Shown here: positions 8,471 to 16,714 of the stretch, one piece after another
Layout of the letters: every line of letters begins with the position of its first letter
How positions within the stretch are numbered: position 1 is the first letter of the stretch
Assembly (NCBI GenBank): GCA_036276735.1
Contig: DASUOH010000011.1
Span: forward strand, 7,320-71,319
Origin: VRUE01 sp036276735
Lineage (GTDB): Bacteria; Actinomycetota; Thermoleophilia; Solirubrobacterales; 70-9
Reading direction: 5' to 3'
DNA length: 64,000 nt
Position numbers and translations under genes: made by a program
The notes under the pieces: model-generated
What the model saw: the letters and a program-made list of their open reading frames with translations, nothing else
Told to the model about the DNA's origin: nothing
Databases searched by the model: none

Positions 8471-8697
8471 CGGTCGTCGCGAGCTTCGCGCGCCCTGCGT
8501 ATCGCTCGGTGAATCGGCTCGACGCCCTCTTCGCGCGCGACTTGATGGGCGATGCACGCGCCCAAGAAGATGGCGTAGAGGACGACCGCGAGGAAGTCTC
8601 GCGGGCCTCCTTCGACGGGGTTCAGGAAGTGCCCAACGGCGGCCGCCGAGATGAGAATTCCGGCGAATAAGGTCACCCAGCTCTTGATCACAGACAA
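8467..8697 (-). CDS. Small two-helix membrane protein, cassette copy 1, gene B
   Basis: 76 residues from TTG 8697 (GTG 8691 is an alternative), with two hydrophobic segments (about 7–26 and 37–55) and a charged C-terminal tail. An AGGAAGG ribosome site overlaps the end of the upstream gene, as in the second copy. It aligns without gaps at the N-terminus with the 75-residue protein at 16715–16942 (shared K, T, F, A, L spacing). Function unknown. Confidence 0.65.
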   Translation of the reverse strand: MSVIKSWVTLFAGILISAAAVGHFLNPVEGGPRDFLAVVLYAIFLGACIAHQVAREEGVEPIHRAIRRAREARDDR

Positions 8698-8701
8698 AAG
8701 A

Positions 8702-8913
8702 TTACCTTCCTGACAGGCCGATGACCAGCAGGGCAATGCCGGCGGCGGCGCCAGCGAGGAAGCCGATCGCCGTGCACGCTCAACCGCCTTGTCCGGCAAG
8801 CGGCGTAGAACGGCGATCGACCTCGTGGTGGCCGCCACGATGCCACTCAATACGACGACCACACCGGCAGCTCCGTTGACGAGCTCAGTGAGCGATGGCG
8901 CGGGGGCCGACAT
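8702..8913 (-). pseudogene. Small two-helix membrane protein, cassette copy 1, gene A (frameshifted)
   Basis: Begins ATG 8913 with SLTELVNGAAGVVVVLSG. After about residue 48 the reading frame must shift by one base (near 8770–8780) to give the second helix AIGFLAGAAAGIALLVIG and a TAA at 8702; that helix matches LIGFVLAVAIVVLSA at the end of the homologue at 16958–17158. Without the shift the frame runs on through gene B as one 148-codon ORF. Either a decayed gene or a sequencing error. Confidence 0.6.
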
Positions 8914-8936
8914 GATCCGAGCCTCCCAGTCGCCGA

Positions 8937-8959
8937 CGCACGCGTGGCGCGCAGAATGT
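8937..8959 (-). promoter_or_regulatory. 23-bp element upstream of small membrane cassette, copy 1
   Basis: A 23-bp stretch containing GCACGCGTGGCGCGCAG on the plus strand, with the 8-bp palindrome CACGCGTG, is repeated exactly at 17182–17204. In both places it ends 23 bp before the start codon of cassette gene A. Fixed spacing suggests a promoter or operator. Flanking bases here could extend it into a hairpin (GCGCAGA…TCTGCGC). Confidence 0.7.
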
Positions 8960-8988
8960 CAATTCTCTGCGCGGGCTCTTGAAATCTT

Positions 8989-9612
8989 CTACAACACGGC
9001 AGCGACCTCCTCGCTCGACACCGCGCCCTCGCGCAGCACCGTCCACTCGCCGCTCTCGTCGTAGCGGCTGAAGTCGACGACGGTTGAGGGCTCGCCGGTC
9101 AGGGCGCCACCGTCGATCGCCAGGTCGGCGCCGGCGACGATCGCCTCCGGCACCTCCGCGAAGCTGCCTGGCGCCGGCTCGCCGCTGCGGTTGGCCGAGG
9201 TCTGGAAGAGCGGGCACATCGCTCCGGCCAGGGGTCCGCCGATCAGCCGCACGCCCAGTCGTTCGGGATCCTCGCGGCAGGCCAGTGGGTACCGATGCTC
9301 CGGGTTGGCGACGACCAGCGTCACCGGCCCAGGCAGGAGTGCCCCGACCGCCTCGCGGGTGCGCGGCCCCAGTCCTGCGACAAGCTCGCGCATTGCCAAC
9401 GGCGAGAAGTACATGACCGCCGAGGGCTTGCCCTCGTCGCGTCCCTTGAGTCGGTGGATGCGCTCGACCGCCGCCGCGTCGAGCGGGTCGCAGGCGAGCC
9501 CGTAGAGCCCATCGGCGGGCAAGACGACGCCGCCGCCCGCGGCGATCGTGCGCTCCAGGGCCGCCCGCGCAACGCCGGCACCATCCCGCTCTATCGAGAC
9601 GACCTCGGTCAT
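8989..9612 (-). CDS. tsaC: L-threonylcarbamoyladenylate synthase
   Basis: 207 residues of the Sua5/YciO/YrdC fold. Makes threonylcarbamoyl-AMP from threonine, bicarbonate and ATP for the t6A modification of ANN-decoding tRNAs. Visible are GGGVVLPADGLYGLACD, the HRLKGRDEGKPSAV basic motif that binds triphosphate, and FQTSANRSGEPA. It lacks the extra Sua5 C-terminal domain. Starts inside the prmC stop (ATGA overlap), so it is translated together with prmC. Confidence 0.92.
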   Translation of the reverse strand: MTEVVSIERDGAGVARAALERTIAAGGGVVLPADGLYGLACDPLDAAAVERIHRLKGRDEGKPSAVMYFSPLAMRELVAGLGPRTREAVGALLPGPVTLVVANPEHRYPLACREDPERLGVRLIGGPLAGAMCPLFQTSANRSGEPAPGSFAEVPEAIVAGADLAIDGGALTGEPSTVVDFSRYDESGEWTVLREGAVSSEEVAAVL

Positions 9613-10451
9613 GGCGCCTCCCTGCGGCCGACGACAACGCGCTCGATCCGCGCCAGGTCGCGACGCGTCTCGACGGCGGCGAAGCCGGCGACGCGAAGCA
9701 TCGCCGCGACCGAATCTGCCTGGCCCATCCCCACCTCCAGGGCGAGCGTCGATGCGGCGGAGGCCAGCACGGGAATCGTCGCCCGGAACGCGTCAAGCCC
9801 ATCCCGCCCCGCCAACAGCGCCTCGCGCGGCTCCCACTGCGTCACCTCCGGCTGCAGGCCCCTCCATTCCGCCTCGCCGACGTATGGCAGGTTCGCTAGG
9901 ACCAGGTCGAACCGCTCGGCGCTCTGCGACAGCGTCCCCTCCACGAAGCGGACACGCTCCCCCAGGCCGAGACGCTCGGCGTTGGCCCGAGCCACTTCCA
10001 GCGCCGCCGCCGAGGTGTCGGTCGCGGTCACCTCGCAGCCGGGCAGCTCGTGCGCCACCGCAAGGGCTATCGCGCCCGAGCCGGTCCCCACGTCGAGCAG
10101 GCGCTCGGGGCGCAGCTCCAGCGCCAGCTCGACCAGCAGCTCAGTCTCCGGGCGCGGGATCAGCACCCGCCGGTCGACCGCTAGCTCGATATGGCGGAAC
10201 CCTTTGCGACCGAGGATGTAGGCGACCGGCTCGCGCCGCAGGCGGCGGCGCACCATTTCGCCGAAGAGCCTGCCGGCCGCCGCCGGCACGCCACGCTCGG
10301 GCTCGGCTGCCAGTTCGGCGCGCTCCCACCTCGTCGCCTCGCAGAGCAGAACTTCGGCGTCGAGCCGCGGAGATTCGACGCCCGCCGCCGCCAGAGCGTC
10401 GACCGCGCCGCCGAGGGCGTCGCGGACGCTGCCAGCCGTCGCCGCGGCCAT
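9609..10451 (-). CDS. prmC: Peptide chain release factor N5-glutamine methyltransferase
   Basis: 280 residues. Methylates the Gln of the GGQ motif in release factors, using SAM. The N-terminal helical domain (about 1–90) is followed by the Rossmann methyltransferase with DVGTGSGAIAL near 120 and IPRPETE near 98. The catalytic NPPY motif reads NLPY here (187–190), a conservative substitution that keeps the Asn and Tyr. It directly follows its substrate gene prfA with a 3-bp gap, the usual arrangement. Confidence 0.94.
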   Translation of the reverse strand: MAAATAGSVRDALGGAVDALAAAGVESPRLDAEVLLCEATRWERAELAAEPERGVPAAAGRLFGEMVRRRLRREPVAYILGRKGFRHIELAVDRRVLIPRPETELLVELALELRPERLLDVGTGSGAIALAVAHELPGCEVTATDTSAAALEVARANAERLGLGERVRFVEGTLSQSAERFDLVLANLPYVGEAEWRGLQPEVTQWEPREALLAGRDGLDAFRATIPVLASAASTLALEVGMGQADSVAAMLRVAGFAAVETRRDLARIERVVVGRREAP

Positions 10452-10454
10452 CGT

Positions 10455-11525
10455 TCAGCCGGCGGCCGCAGCCGCCTCCAGCCGTTCGCGCCGCTCCTCC
10501 GCCGAGAGCGCGTCCGTGAACTCGCCCAGCGCCCCCGCCAACACCCCGTCCAGGTTGTGCGAGGTCAGCTTGATCCGGTGGTCGGTGACGCGGCCCTGCG
10601 GGAAGTTGTAGGTGCGAACCTTCTCGGAGCGCTCGCCGCTACCGACCTGCGCCTTGCGCTCGGACGCGATCTTCGCCTGCTGCTCGGCGACCTCGCGCTC
10701 GAGGAGCCGCGCCCGCAGCACCCGCATCGCCTTCTCGCGGTTCTGTAGCTGCGACTTCTCGTCCTGCATCGAGACGACGATCCCGGTCGGCTTGTGCGTG
10801 ATCCGCACCGCCGAGTCAGTGGTGTTGACCGACTGGCCACCCGGGCCCGATGAGCGGTAGACGTCGATCTGCAGGTCGTTCTGGTCGACCTCAACCTCCA
10901 CCTCCTCTGCCTCGGGCAGCACCGCGATCGTCGCGGTCGAGGTGTGGATTCGGCCCTGCGACTCCGTCTCGGGCACACGCTGGACGCGGTGGGTGCCGCC
11001 CTCGTACTTGAAGACCGAGTAGGCGCCCTCCCCCTTGACGGCGAAGGTGACCTCCTTGAAGCCACCGACCTCGGCCGGCGACTGGGAGATGACCTCAGTG
11101 CCGAAGCCGCGCTCCTCCGCGTAGCGGGTGAGCATCTTGAAGAGGTCCCCGGCGAACAGCGCCGCCTCGTCGCCGCCGGTCCCGGCGCGGATCTCCACCA
11201 GAACGTTCTTTGCGTCGTTGGGGTCGCGCTCGACCATCGCCAGGCGGATCTCCTCTTCGAGCTGGGAGAGGCGGCCGGGTGCCTCCTCGACGACCGTGCG
11301 CAGCTCCGGATCGTCGCCGTCTTCGGCAAGCAGCTCCCGCGCCCCCTCGAGGTCGTCCTTGAGCGTGCGGTACTCCTTCGCCAGAGCTTGCGCCGGCTGC
11401 AGCTCCCCGTATTCGCGGCCCACCTCCGCATAACGCGCCCGATCGCCGATCACCTCGGGATCGGACATCTGCGCCTCGAGCTCAGAGAACCGAGCTTCTA
11501 TCTGCTCGACGAGAGCCTCAATCAT
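10455..11525 (-). CDS. prfA: Peptide chain release factor 1
   Basis: 356 residues. Recognises UAA/UAG and triggers peptide release at the ribosome. The PxT codon-recognition tripeptide is PET (185–187) in VQRVPETESQGRIHTS, and the GGQ loop is SGPGGQSVNTTDSA (GGQ 229–231). The release-factor-1 tripeptide separates it from RF2 (SPF). ATG 11525 (MIEALVEQIEARF) is chosen over an upstream in-frame start because that extension is repeat-derived intergenic DNA. Confidence 0.96.
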   Translation of the reverse strand: MIEALVEQIEARFSELEAQMSDPEVIGDRARYAEVGREYGELQPAQALAKEYRTLKDDLEGARELLAEDGDDPELRTVVEEAPGRLSQLEEEIRLAMVERDPNDAKNVLVEIRAGTGGDEAALFAGDLFKMLTRYAEERGFGTEVISQSPAEVGGFKEVTFAVKGEGAYSVFKYEGGTHRVQRVPETESQGRIHTSTATIAVLPEAEEVEVEVDQNDLQIDVYRSSGPGGQSVNTTDSAVRITHKPTGIVVSMQDEKSQLQNREKAMRVLRARLLEREVAEQQAKIASERKAQVGSGERSEKVRTYNFPQGRVTDHRIKLTSHNLDGVLAGALGEFTDALSAEERRERLEAAAAAG

Positions 11526-11547
11526 GGGACAAACATACGCAGCGGGA

Positions 11548-11762
11548 AGGAGGGCCGGGTGCCCCTCCACGAAGGCTCAAGAGACCACGCCTGAACCCGC
11601 GCAAACGTTTCAGCTGCGCGACGGTCTTCGGGGAGGGGCACCCGGCCCTCCCAAGCGACGCTTCAGCTGCGCAACGGTCTTCGGGGGAGGGGCGCCCGAC
11701 TCTCCCTGCCGCGGCGATCAGCTGCGCAACGGTCTTCGGGGGAGGGGGACCCGACCCTCCCG
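11548..11762. repeat. Cluster of GGGAGGG hairpin repeats between DUF1385 gene and prfA
   Basis: Three direct copies begin CAGCTGCGC(A/G)ACGGTCTTCG at 11611, 11664 and 11719 (periods 53 and 55 bp). Each is followed by GGGAGGGG, six bases and the complementary (C/T)CTCCC, a 7–8 bp stem. An inverted partial copy lies at 11549–11570. The same element recurs near 30434–30548. It fills the whole 242-bp gap between the two genes. Confidence 0.8.
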
Positions 11763-11767
11763 CCCCA

Positions 11768-12775
11768 CTACGCCACGATCTCGATCGGCGACTCCTGCTT
11801 CTGAGCCTCCGGTTCCTGCTCGAGGACCCTCTCCAACGCCGCAATCGCCACCGCTAGCTCGTCTTCGTCGGGCTCGCGGGTGGTGAGGTTCTGCAGCATC
11901 AGGCCGGGCCACATCACCGCGCGGACCCAACGTTTGCTGCGGTTTTTGCCCGCCCACTTGATCACCTCGTAGGAGAGGCCGGCGATCAGCGGGATGCCGA
12001 GGATGCGCGAGGCCAGCAGCCAGTACCAGGCCGGCAGGCCAATCGGCGCAAAGACGAAGATCGCCAGCACCATCACGATCAGCAGGAAGCTGGTCCCGCA
12101 GCGCGGGTGCAGGCGCGAATAGAGCTTGGCGCGGGCGGGGACCAGCTCGTCTTCTGCCTCAAAGCAGGAGATCGTCTTGTGCTCGGCGCCGTGGTACTCG
12201 AAGACTCGGCGCAGGTCCGGCAGGCGGCTGATCGCGACGATGTAGCCGATGAAGATCGCGGTTCGCAGGATTCCCTCGACCAGCCAGAAGAGGAATGCGT
12301 TGCCGAGCTGGTCCTTGATCAGGCTGGTCAGCCCTACGGGCACGACGAAGAAGAGCCCGACCGCGAGCGCCATGGAAAAGGCGATCGTCAGACCCCACAT
12401 CCAGCCGCCGATTTCTTCCTGCTTGCCGTCCTCGTCCTCCTCGAGCTGTGCGTTGGCGGAGATGGCCAGGGCACGGAAGCCGATCTTCAGCGACTCGCCG
12501 AGCGCGACCACGCCGCGGATGACCGGCACCCGCCAGAGGCGGTGGCGCTGCGCCCACGGCTTGAGCGGCTGCGAGGTGATCTCGATCTGGCCCTCGGGGT
12601 TGCGGACGGCGACAGCCCAGGTCGAGACGCCGCGCATCATCACACCCTCGAGGACGGCCTGCCCGCCGAGCGGCGCGTCGCGCTTGGCGACCAGCGCGCC
12701 GTCTGGCATGCGGAGCGGGTCTGCGCCGTTCAGGGGCGCGTCATCGGACTGCGGAGAACCGTTCTCCGCGTCCAT
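11768..12775 (-). CDS. DUF1385 family membrane protein (YqhQ-like)
   Basis: 335 residues. Opening block GGQAVLEGVMMRG and the later AVRNPEGQIEI are diagnostic of DUF1385. Three to five hydrophobic helices cover about 125–160, 175–195 and 235–275, and YHGAEHKTI followed by HPRCGTSFLLIV is the conserved central motif. The C-terminal ~50 residues are acidic and soluble. The function is not established; the gene commonly lies between rpmE and prfA in actinobacteria, as here (3 bp after rpmE). Confidence 0.9.
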   Translation of the reverse strand: MDAENGSPQSDDAPLNGADPLRMPDGALVAKRDAPLGGQAVLEGVMMRGVSTWAVAVRNPEGQIEITSQPLKPWAQRHRLWRVPVIRGVVALGESLKIGFRALAISANAQLEEDEDGKQEEIGGWMWGLTIAFSMALAVGLFFVVPVGLTSLIKDQLGNAFLFWLVEGILRTAIFIGYIVAISRLPDLRRVFEYHGAEHKTISCFEAEDELVPARAKLYSRLHPRCGTSFLLIVMVLAIFVFAPIGLPAWYWLLASRILGIPLIAGLSYEVIKWAGKNRSKRWVRAVMWPGLMLQNLTTREPDEDELAVAIAALERVLEQEPEAQKQESPIEIVA

Positions 12776-12778
12776 GCT

Positions 12779-12994
12779 CTACCTGCTGGCCTTGGCGTGC
12801 TTGGCGGCACGCCGTTGGAATCGCTCGACCCGGCCGCCGGTGTCGACCAGCTTCTGCTTGCCCGTGTAGAAGGGGTGGCACTCCGAGCAGAGCTCGACGT
12901 GCAGGTCCGCCTTCGTGGAGCGGGTGTAGAACTGGTTGCCGCACGAGCAATGGACGTGCGCCAGCGTGTACTCGGGGTGGATTCCTGCCTTCAT
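12779..12994 (-). CDS. rpmE: 50S ribosomal protein L31
   Basis: 71 residues, zinc-binding (C+) type: CSCGN around residue 16–20 and CSECHPFYTG around 36–45 supply the cysteines. The basic tail RRAAKHAKASR contacts rRNA. It heads the leftward run rpmE–DUF1385–prfA–prmC–tsaC; the 102 bp upstream to the divergent diguanylate cyclase should hold both promoters. The zinc-type cysteines mean this is not the zinc-independent paralogue. Confidence 0.96.
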   Translation of the reverse strand: MKAGIHPEYTLAHVHCSCGNQFYTRSTKADLHVELCSECHPFYTGKQKLVDTGGRVERFQRRAAKHAKASR

Positions 12995-13096
12995 CGTCCC
13001 GTCAGTTTAGATGACACGACGAATTGGCCGGCCTCGCCCTCGAATTACTCCATTTCGGGGCTTGTGGAGCGGGCCGCGGCGGCCGATACGTAGTCC

Positions 13097-14605
13097 GTGA
13101 ACACGAGGGAGCCGGGTGCGGCTGATCCCCTGCGCCGTGAGGCGCTTCGCCGAGGCTTGGCGGCTTTCCTCCTCGGCGGCACGGTCATCGTCGCCCTGCA
13201 CTCCTGGTTAGGACTGGGCGGGGCGGACCTTGATTTGGCCCTGAATGGGGTCCTCTACGACTCCGTGGTCATCGGGGCGGCCGTAGCCTGCCTGCTGCGC
13301 GCATTTGCCTATCGCCAGGAGCGCTCCGCCTGGCTCCTGATCGGCCTCGCCGTTGGCTTCTGGGCGGCGGCTGAGGTCTACTGGACGGCCTTCATCGAAG
13401 ACAACCCCGACGCTCCCTACCCGTCCCTCGCCGACGTCGGCTATCTCCTCTTCTACCCCCTCGCGTATGCGGGCCTGGCGCTGCTGGTCCGCGCCCGAGC
13501 CCACCAGATGGACTGGCGACTCTGGACCGATGGCCTGATCGCCGCCCTCGGCACCGCCGCACTGGGCACTGCCTTCGTCTTCGACTTCGTCGCCGGCCAC
13601 GCGACCGGGACGACGCTCGAAAAGGCGATCACCCTCGCCTATCCGCTGGGCGACATCGCGCTCGCCTCGCTCCTTGCCGGCGTGGTCGCGCTGACCGGAT
13701 GGCGTCCCGGCCGCACCTGGGCCCTGCTGCTTGCCGCCTTGGCTGCGATGGCGGTTGCCGACGTCGCCTACACCCTGCAATGGACCGCCGGCGCCCTGCC
13801 CGGCGGCGGCTGGACCGAACCGATCTACCTGATCTCTGCCGCCTGCCTCGGCGTCGCCGTCTGGCAGCCGGCGCCGGCGACGATCCGACCGACCGAGCAG
13901 CCGGGGGCGTGGCGGGAACTGATCGTCCCAGCCCTGTTCGCGACGGTGATGATCGGGCTCTTCACGATGCAGTACCTGGGCGGACGCAGCAGCCTGTCCA
14001 CCTCCCTCTGGGCACTGACGATGATCGCCGTTGTTGCCCGCCTTGCCCTGGCCGCCCGCGAGAACCGGCGGCTGCTCGAACAGGCCCAGACCGACCCGCT
14101 GACCGGTCTCGGCAACCGCGCCCGCATGCAGACCGACCTCGATGCCGCGGCGGCGCGCGCCACGCCTGAGGAGCCCGTCTCGCTCGTCTTCCTCGACCTG
14201 AACGGGTTCAAGCGCTACAACGACACCTACGGTCATCCGGCTGGCGACAGCCTGCTGATCCGGCTCGGTCGCGAGCTGCGCGGCGCGATCGGTGAGGACG
14301 GAACCGTCTACCGGGTGGGCGGCGACGAGTTCTGCGCTCTGCTCGACTGCAGGCCAGAGCGCTTCGACGCGGTGATCCGCGGCGCCGGAGAGGCGCTGGG
14401 AGAGAGCGGCAAGGAACATGGTGTCGACGCCTCGCTCGGCGCCGCCGTCATCCCCACCGAGGCGCCCGACGCGGCAGAGGCGCTGCGCCTCGCCGACGTC
14501 CGGATGTACGCGCAGAAGGAGCTGCGGCGGGCACGCGAGGACAGCGGCAGCGACTGGCCTGTCCTGACCGCGTCCCGACCTAGCGCGCTGAAACCCCTGA
14601 GCTGA
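13097..14605 (+). CDS. Membrane diguanylate cyclase (GGDEF)
   Basis: 502 residues from GTG 13097. Residues about 20–330 form a polytopic sensor region with eight or nine helices and no recognisable ligand domain; a short linker ARENRRLLEQAQ leads to the GGDEF domain (DPLTGLGNR…VFLDLNGFKRYNDTYGHPAGD…VYRVGGDEF, signature near 413). The signature is intact, so c-di-GMP synthesis is expected. The RxxD product-inhibition site usually five residues before it is absent. A c-di-GMP riboswitch precedes pilA at 60093–60176 in this window. Its 3' end overlaps the opposing tetR gene by 26 bp. Confidence 0.9.
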   Translation: MNTREPGAADPLRREALRRGLAAFLLGGTVIVALHSWLGLGGADLDLALNGVLYDSVVIGAAVACLLRAFAYRQERSAWLLIGLAVGFWAAAEVYWTAFIEDNPDAPYPSLADVGYLLFYPLAYAGLALLVRARAHQMDWRLWTDGLIAALGTAALGTAFVFDFVAGHATGTTLEKAITLAYPLGDIALASLLAGVVALTGWRPGRTWALLLAALAAMAVADVAYTLQWTAGALPGGGWTEPIYLISAACLGVAVWQPAPATIRPTEQPGAWRELIVPALFATVMIGLFTMQYLGGRSSLSTSLWALTMIAVVARLALAARENRRLLEQAQTDPLTGLGNRARMQTDLDAAAARATPEEPVSLVFLDLNGFKRYNDTYGHPAGDSLLIRLGRELRGAIGEDGTVYRVGGDEFCALLDCRPERFDAVIRGAGEALGESGKEHGVDASLGAAVIPTEAPDAAEALRLADVRMYAQKELRRAREDSGSDWPVLTASRPSALKPLS

Positions 14606-15227
14606 GCGAGTCGATCAGGAACCGCAGGGTCCGCCCCGCTTCCTCGCGCATCCGATTCGGGTCCTCCGCGGTCGCAACGAGCAGCGCCGCCTCGTCGAGT
14701 GCCCCCATCAGCAGGTGGGCGAGCGGGCGGACCGGCTGCTCGGGAATCCCCCCGGCGTCGATCGCGGCCCTCAGCGTCGCTTCGATCAAGCCGAGCCCAT
14801 GCTCGGCGCCGATCTCGCGCCAACGGGCCCACCCGAGCACGGCCGGCCCGTCGAGCAAGGCGATTTGCTGGGCTTCCGGCTCCGTGCAGGCGTCGAGGAA
14901 CGTCTCAGCGCCGGCCCACATTGCGGCCAACGGCGAATCGGCGTTCGCGGTCAGGGCGCCCGAGGCGATCCGCTCCGTCAACTCGGCCTCGAGCTGCGAG
15001 TAGACCGCCTCGAACAGGTCGCGCTTGTCGGCGAAGTGGTGATAGAGCGCGCCGCGGGTGACGCCGGCGGTTCGGACGATCTCCTCGGTGCCGACGTCGG
15101 CATAGCCGCGTTCGGCGAAGAGCCGGCGCGCCGCCGCGATCAGCGCGCTCCGCGTCGTCTGGGAGCGCTCGCTCTGGGTCCGACGCCCGGCGTCTCGATC
15201 CACGGTCTCTTTCTTGTTGACATTCAT
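14580..15227 (-). CDS. TetR/AcrR family transcriptional regulator
   Basis: 215 residues. N-terminal helix-turn-helix at about 24–70: ALIAAARRLFAERGYADVGTEEIVRTAG followed by TRGALYHHFADKRDLF, the canonical TetR pattern. The C-terminal ligand domain is Ala/Leu rich with no identified effector. Divergent from the alpha/beta hydrolase gene with 61 bp between, and its own start codon lies in a palindrome, so autoregulation plus control of the hydrolase is likely. Confidence 0.92.
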   Translation of the reverse strand: MNVNKKETVDRDAGRRTQSERSQTTRSALIAAARRLFAERGYADVGTEEIVRTAGVTRGALYHHFADKRDLFEAVYSQLEAELTERIASGALTANADSPLAAMWAGAETFLDACTEPEAQQIALLDGPAVLGWARWREIGAEHGLGLIEATLRAAIDAGGIPEQPVRPLAHLLMGALDEAALLVATAEDPNRMREEAGRTLRFLIDSLSSGVSAR

Positions 15228-15239
15228 ACTGTCTGTATG
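15225..15239. promoter_or_regulatory. Probable TetR operator
   Basis: Inverted repeat CATAC-TGTCT-GTATG covers the tetR start codon (15225–15227) and lies 49 bp before the divergent hydrolase ATG. The symmetry, size and position fit a TetR-family operator in a divergent promoter. Confidence 0.65.
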
Positions 15240-15288
15240 TAATTTAGCGGCCCTGGCAAAGCAAAGCTAAGTCTTCGAGGAGGACGTC

Positions 15289-16149
15289 ATGGCACATCCA
15301 GACCAGCGCCGCGAGATCGACCTGCCGAGTGGCCGGATCCGCTACCGCGAAGCCGGCGAGGGGACGCCGACCGTCTTCGTCCACGGCTATCTGGTCGACG
15401 GGCGCCTCTGGGACGGCGTCGTCGATGCCCTCTCGGATCGCTTTCGCTGCATCGCCCCCGACTGGCCGATCGGCTCGCAGCAGATCGCGATGAGCGCCGA
15501 CGCCGACCTCTCCCCTCCCGGAATCGCGACCTTGATCCACGACTTCCTGGAGAAGATGGATCTTCGCGACGTCACGATCGTCGGCAACGACTCGGGCGGC
15601 GCGATGTCCCAGGTGCTGGTGACGCGGCACCCCGAGCGCATAGGGCGCCTCGTCCTCACCAACTGCGACACGCATGAGAACTTCCCGCCCGGGATCTTCA
15701 AGCGCATCCTCCCGCTCGTGCGGTTCCCCGGGGTGATGACGGCGATGAGGGCGCCGCTCCGCATCGGCGCGTTTGCCCGCGCCGCTTACAGGCCGTTCGC
15801 CAGGCCCCTCCCTCCCGCCCTCATCCAGTCCTGGCTGGAGCCAAGCCAGCGGGATACCGCGGTTCGGCGCGACCTGAAGAAGGTAACGCTGGGCATGGAA
15901 AACCGCTACACGCTGGAGGCAGCGGAGAAGCTGCGCGGCTCCGACCTGCCGATCCTGCTGGCCTGGGCGCCCGGCGACCGCTTCTTTCCGCTTCGCTACG
16001 CACAACGGCTCGCAGCGGAAGCCGGGAACGCCAGGATCGTCGAGATCCCCGACTCGAGGACCTTCGTGCCGATCGACCAGCCGCAGCGCCTCGCCGCCGA
16101 GATAGCGGCGTTCGTCGGCGCGGGCGCGGGCGCGCCGGCTACCGCCTGA
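15289..16149 (+). CDS. Alpha/beta hydrolase, Asp-elbow type with atypical triad
   Basis: 286 residues. VFVHGYLVDGRLWD is the oxyanion region and VGNDSGGAM (near 104–112) the nucleophile elbow; in G-x-Nu-x-G register the nucleophile is Asp, as in haloalkane dehalogenases and epoxide hydrolases. GDRFFP could supply the acid. The catalytic His position near the C-terminus reads DSRTFVPIDQP with Thr where His is expected. Strong Shine–Dalgarno GAGGAGG before ATG 15289. Likely controlled by the divergent TetR. Substrate unknown. Confidence 0.82.
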   Translation: MAHPDQRREIDLPSGRIRYREAGEGTPTVFVHGYLVDGRLWDGVVDALSDRFRCIAPDWPIGSQQIAMSADADLSPPGIATLIHDFLEKMDLRDVTIVGNDSGGAMSQVLVTRHPERIGRLVLTNCDTHENFPPGIFKRILPLVRFPGVMTAMRAPLRIGAFARAAYRPFARPLPPALIQSWLEPSQRDTAVRRDLKKVTLGMENRYTLEAAEKLRGSDLPILLAWAPGDRFFPLRYAQRLAAEAGNARIVEIPDSRTFVPIDQPQRLAAEIAAFVGAGAGAPATA

Positions 16150-16191
16150 CGAGGCGGTGCAGCGCGAAGCCGCAAGATGCGGCGTCTTTTT
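16141..16191 (+). terminator. Tandem hairpins ending with a T-tract after the hydrolase gene
   Basis: ACCGCCT-GACG-AGGCGGT (16141–16158) spans the stop codon. A second stem GCCGCA-AGA-TGCGGC (16169–16183) is followed by GTC and five T (16187–16191), a standard intrinsic terminator on the plus strand. Confidence 0.8.
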
Positions 16192-16280
16192 CGGGCTGCG
16201 GTTTTTCTCGTCTGATCGGGCGGCCATGCTTTTGTGACGTTCCCCACAGAAGCGGGAACCCCACAGAAGGACGGAGAGCC

Positions 16281-16493
16281 ATGCCGAAGGAGATCTTCGA
16301 CCAGGACCGGCCCCAGCCCCGCAGCGCGAAGGCGCGTGGCCTCGCCGCCGCGTTCGCGGGATGCGAGGAGTGGACGTTGGCGCCCCCCTCCCCACGGCGC
16401 AGCACCCTGGAGGTCGCCCCGTGGCTAGGCGGCCCGCAGCGGGCCGCCGGCCATGCCCCATACGACAGCGCCCAGGAGCGACGCGCGGCTTAG
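16281..16493 (+). CDS. Possible small protein of unknown function
   Basis: 70 codons from ATG 16281, eight bases after GGACGGAGAG, which is a fair ribosome site. The product is basic and Pro/Arg-rich with no recognised domain. Upstream at 16239–16259 is an inverted repeat GTTCCC…GGGAAC and a duplicated CCCCACAGAAG (16242 and 16259). The last third overlaps the opposing gene at 16425–16673, so one of the two may be spurious or truncated. Confidence 0.35.
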   Translation: MPKEIFDQDRPQPRSAKARGLAAAFAGCEEWTLAPPSPRRSTLEVAPWLGGPQRAAGHAPYDSAQERRAA

Positions 16494-16673
16494 CCCTCTC
16501 TCGAAAGCCCCGCTAAGCTCGGTCTCCGCCGCCTCCTCGCGCATCTGCTGCAGCGCCGCGGTGATCTGCTCGTCGTCGACCAGGCCCTCGACTTTCTGGG
16601 TCGCGTCCTGGGCGGCCTGCGCCAACCCCAGCACCTCCGAGAGCTTCTCCTCGAGCACCGTCAGCTCAGCCAT
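16425..16673 (-). CDS. Small coiled-coil protein of unknown function
   Basis: 82 residues, ATG 16673 preceded by GGAGGGATG at good spacing. Residues 1–52 form an acidic amphipathic helix region (LEEKLSEVLGLAQAAQDATQKVEGLVDDEQITAAL) typical of helical-bundle proteins; the last ~30 residues are hydrophobic and glycine-rich and look unlike the first part. This composition break suggests the original 3' part has been replaced, but no homologue could be checked. Confidence 0.5.
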   Translation of the reverse strand: MAELTVLEEKLSEVLGLAQAAQDATQKVEGLVDDEQITAALQQMREEAAETELSGAFERGLSRASLLGAVVWGMAGGPLRAA

Positions 16674-16714
16674 TGGGCATCCCTCCGGCGGTTGGTTGCA
16701 AGGACGGGGGACCG

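Noticed and set aside
11548..11762. Tandem repeats as a CRISPR array
   Set aside because: Only three copies, the unit itself forms most of the period, and there are no unique spacers or cas genes.
11718..11957. Small minus-strand frame over the GGGAGGG repeats
   Set aside because: Consists of repeat DNA and another frame of the DUF1385 gene.
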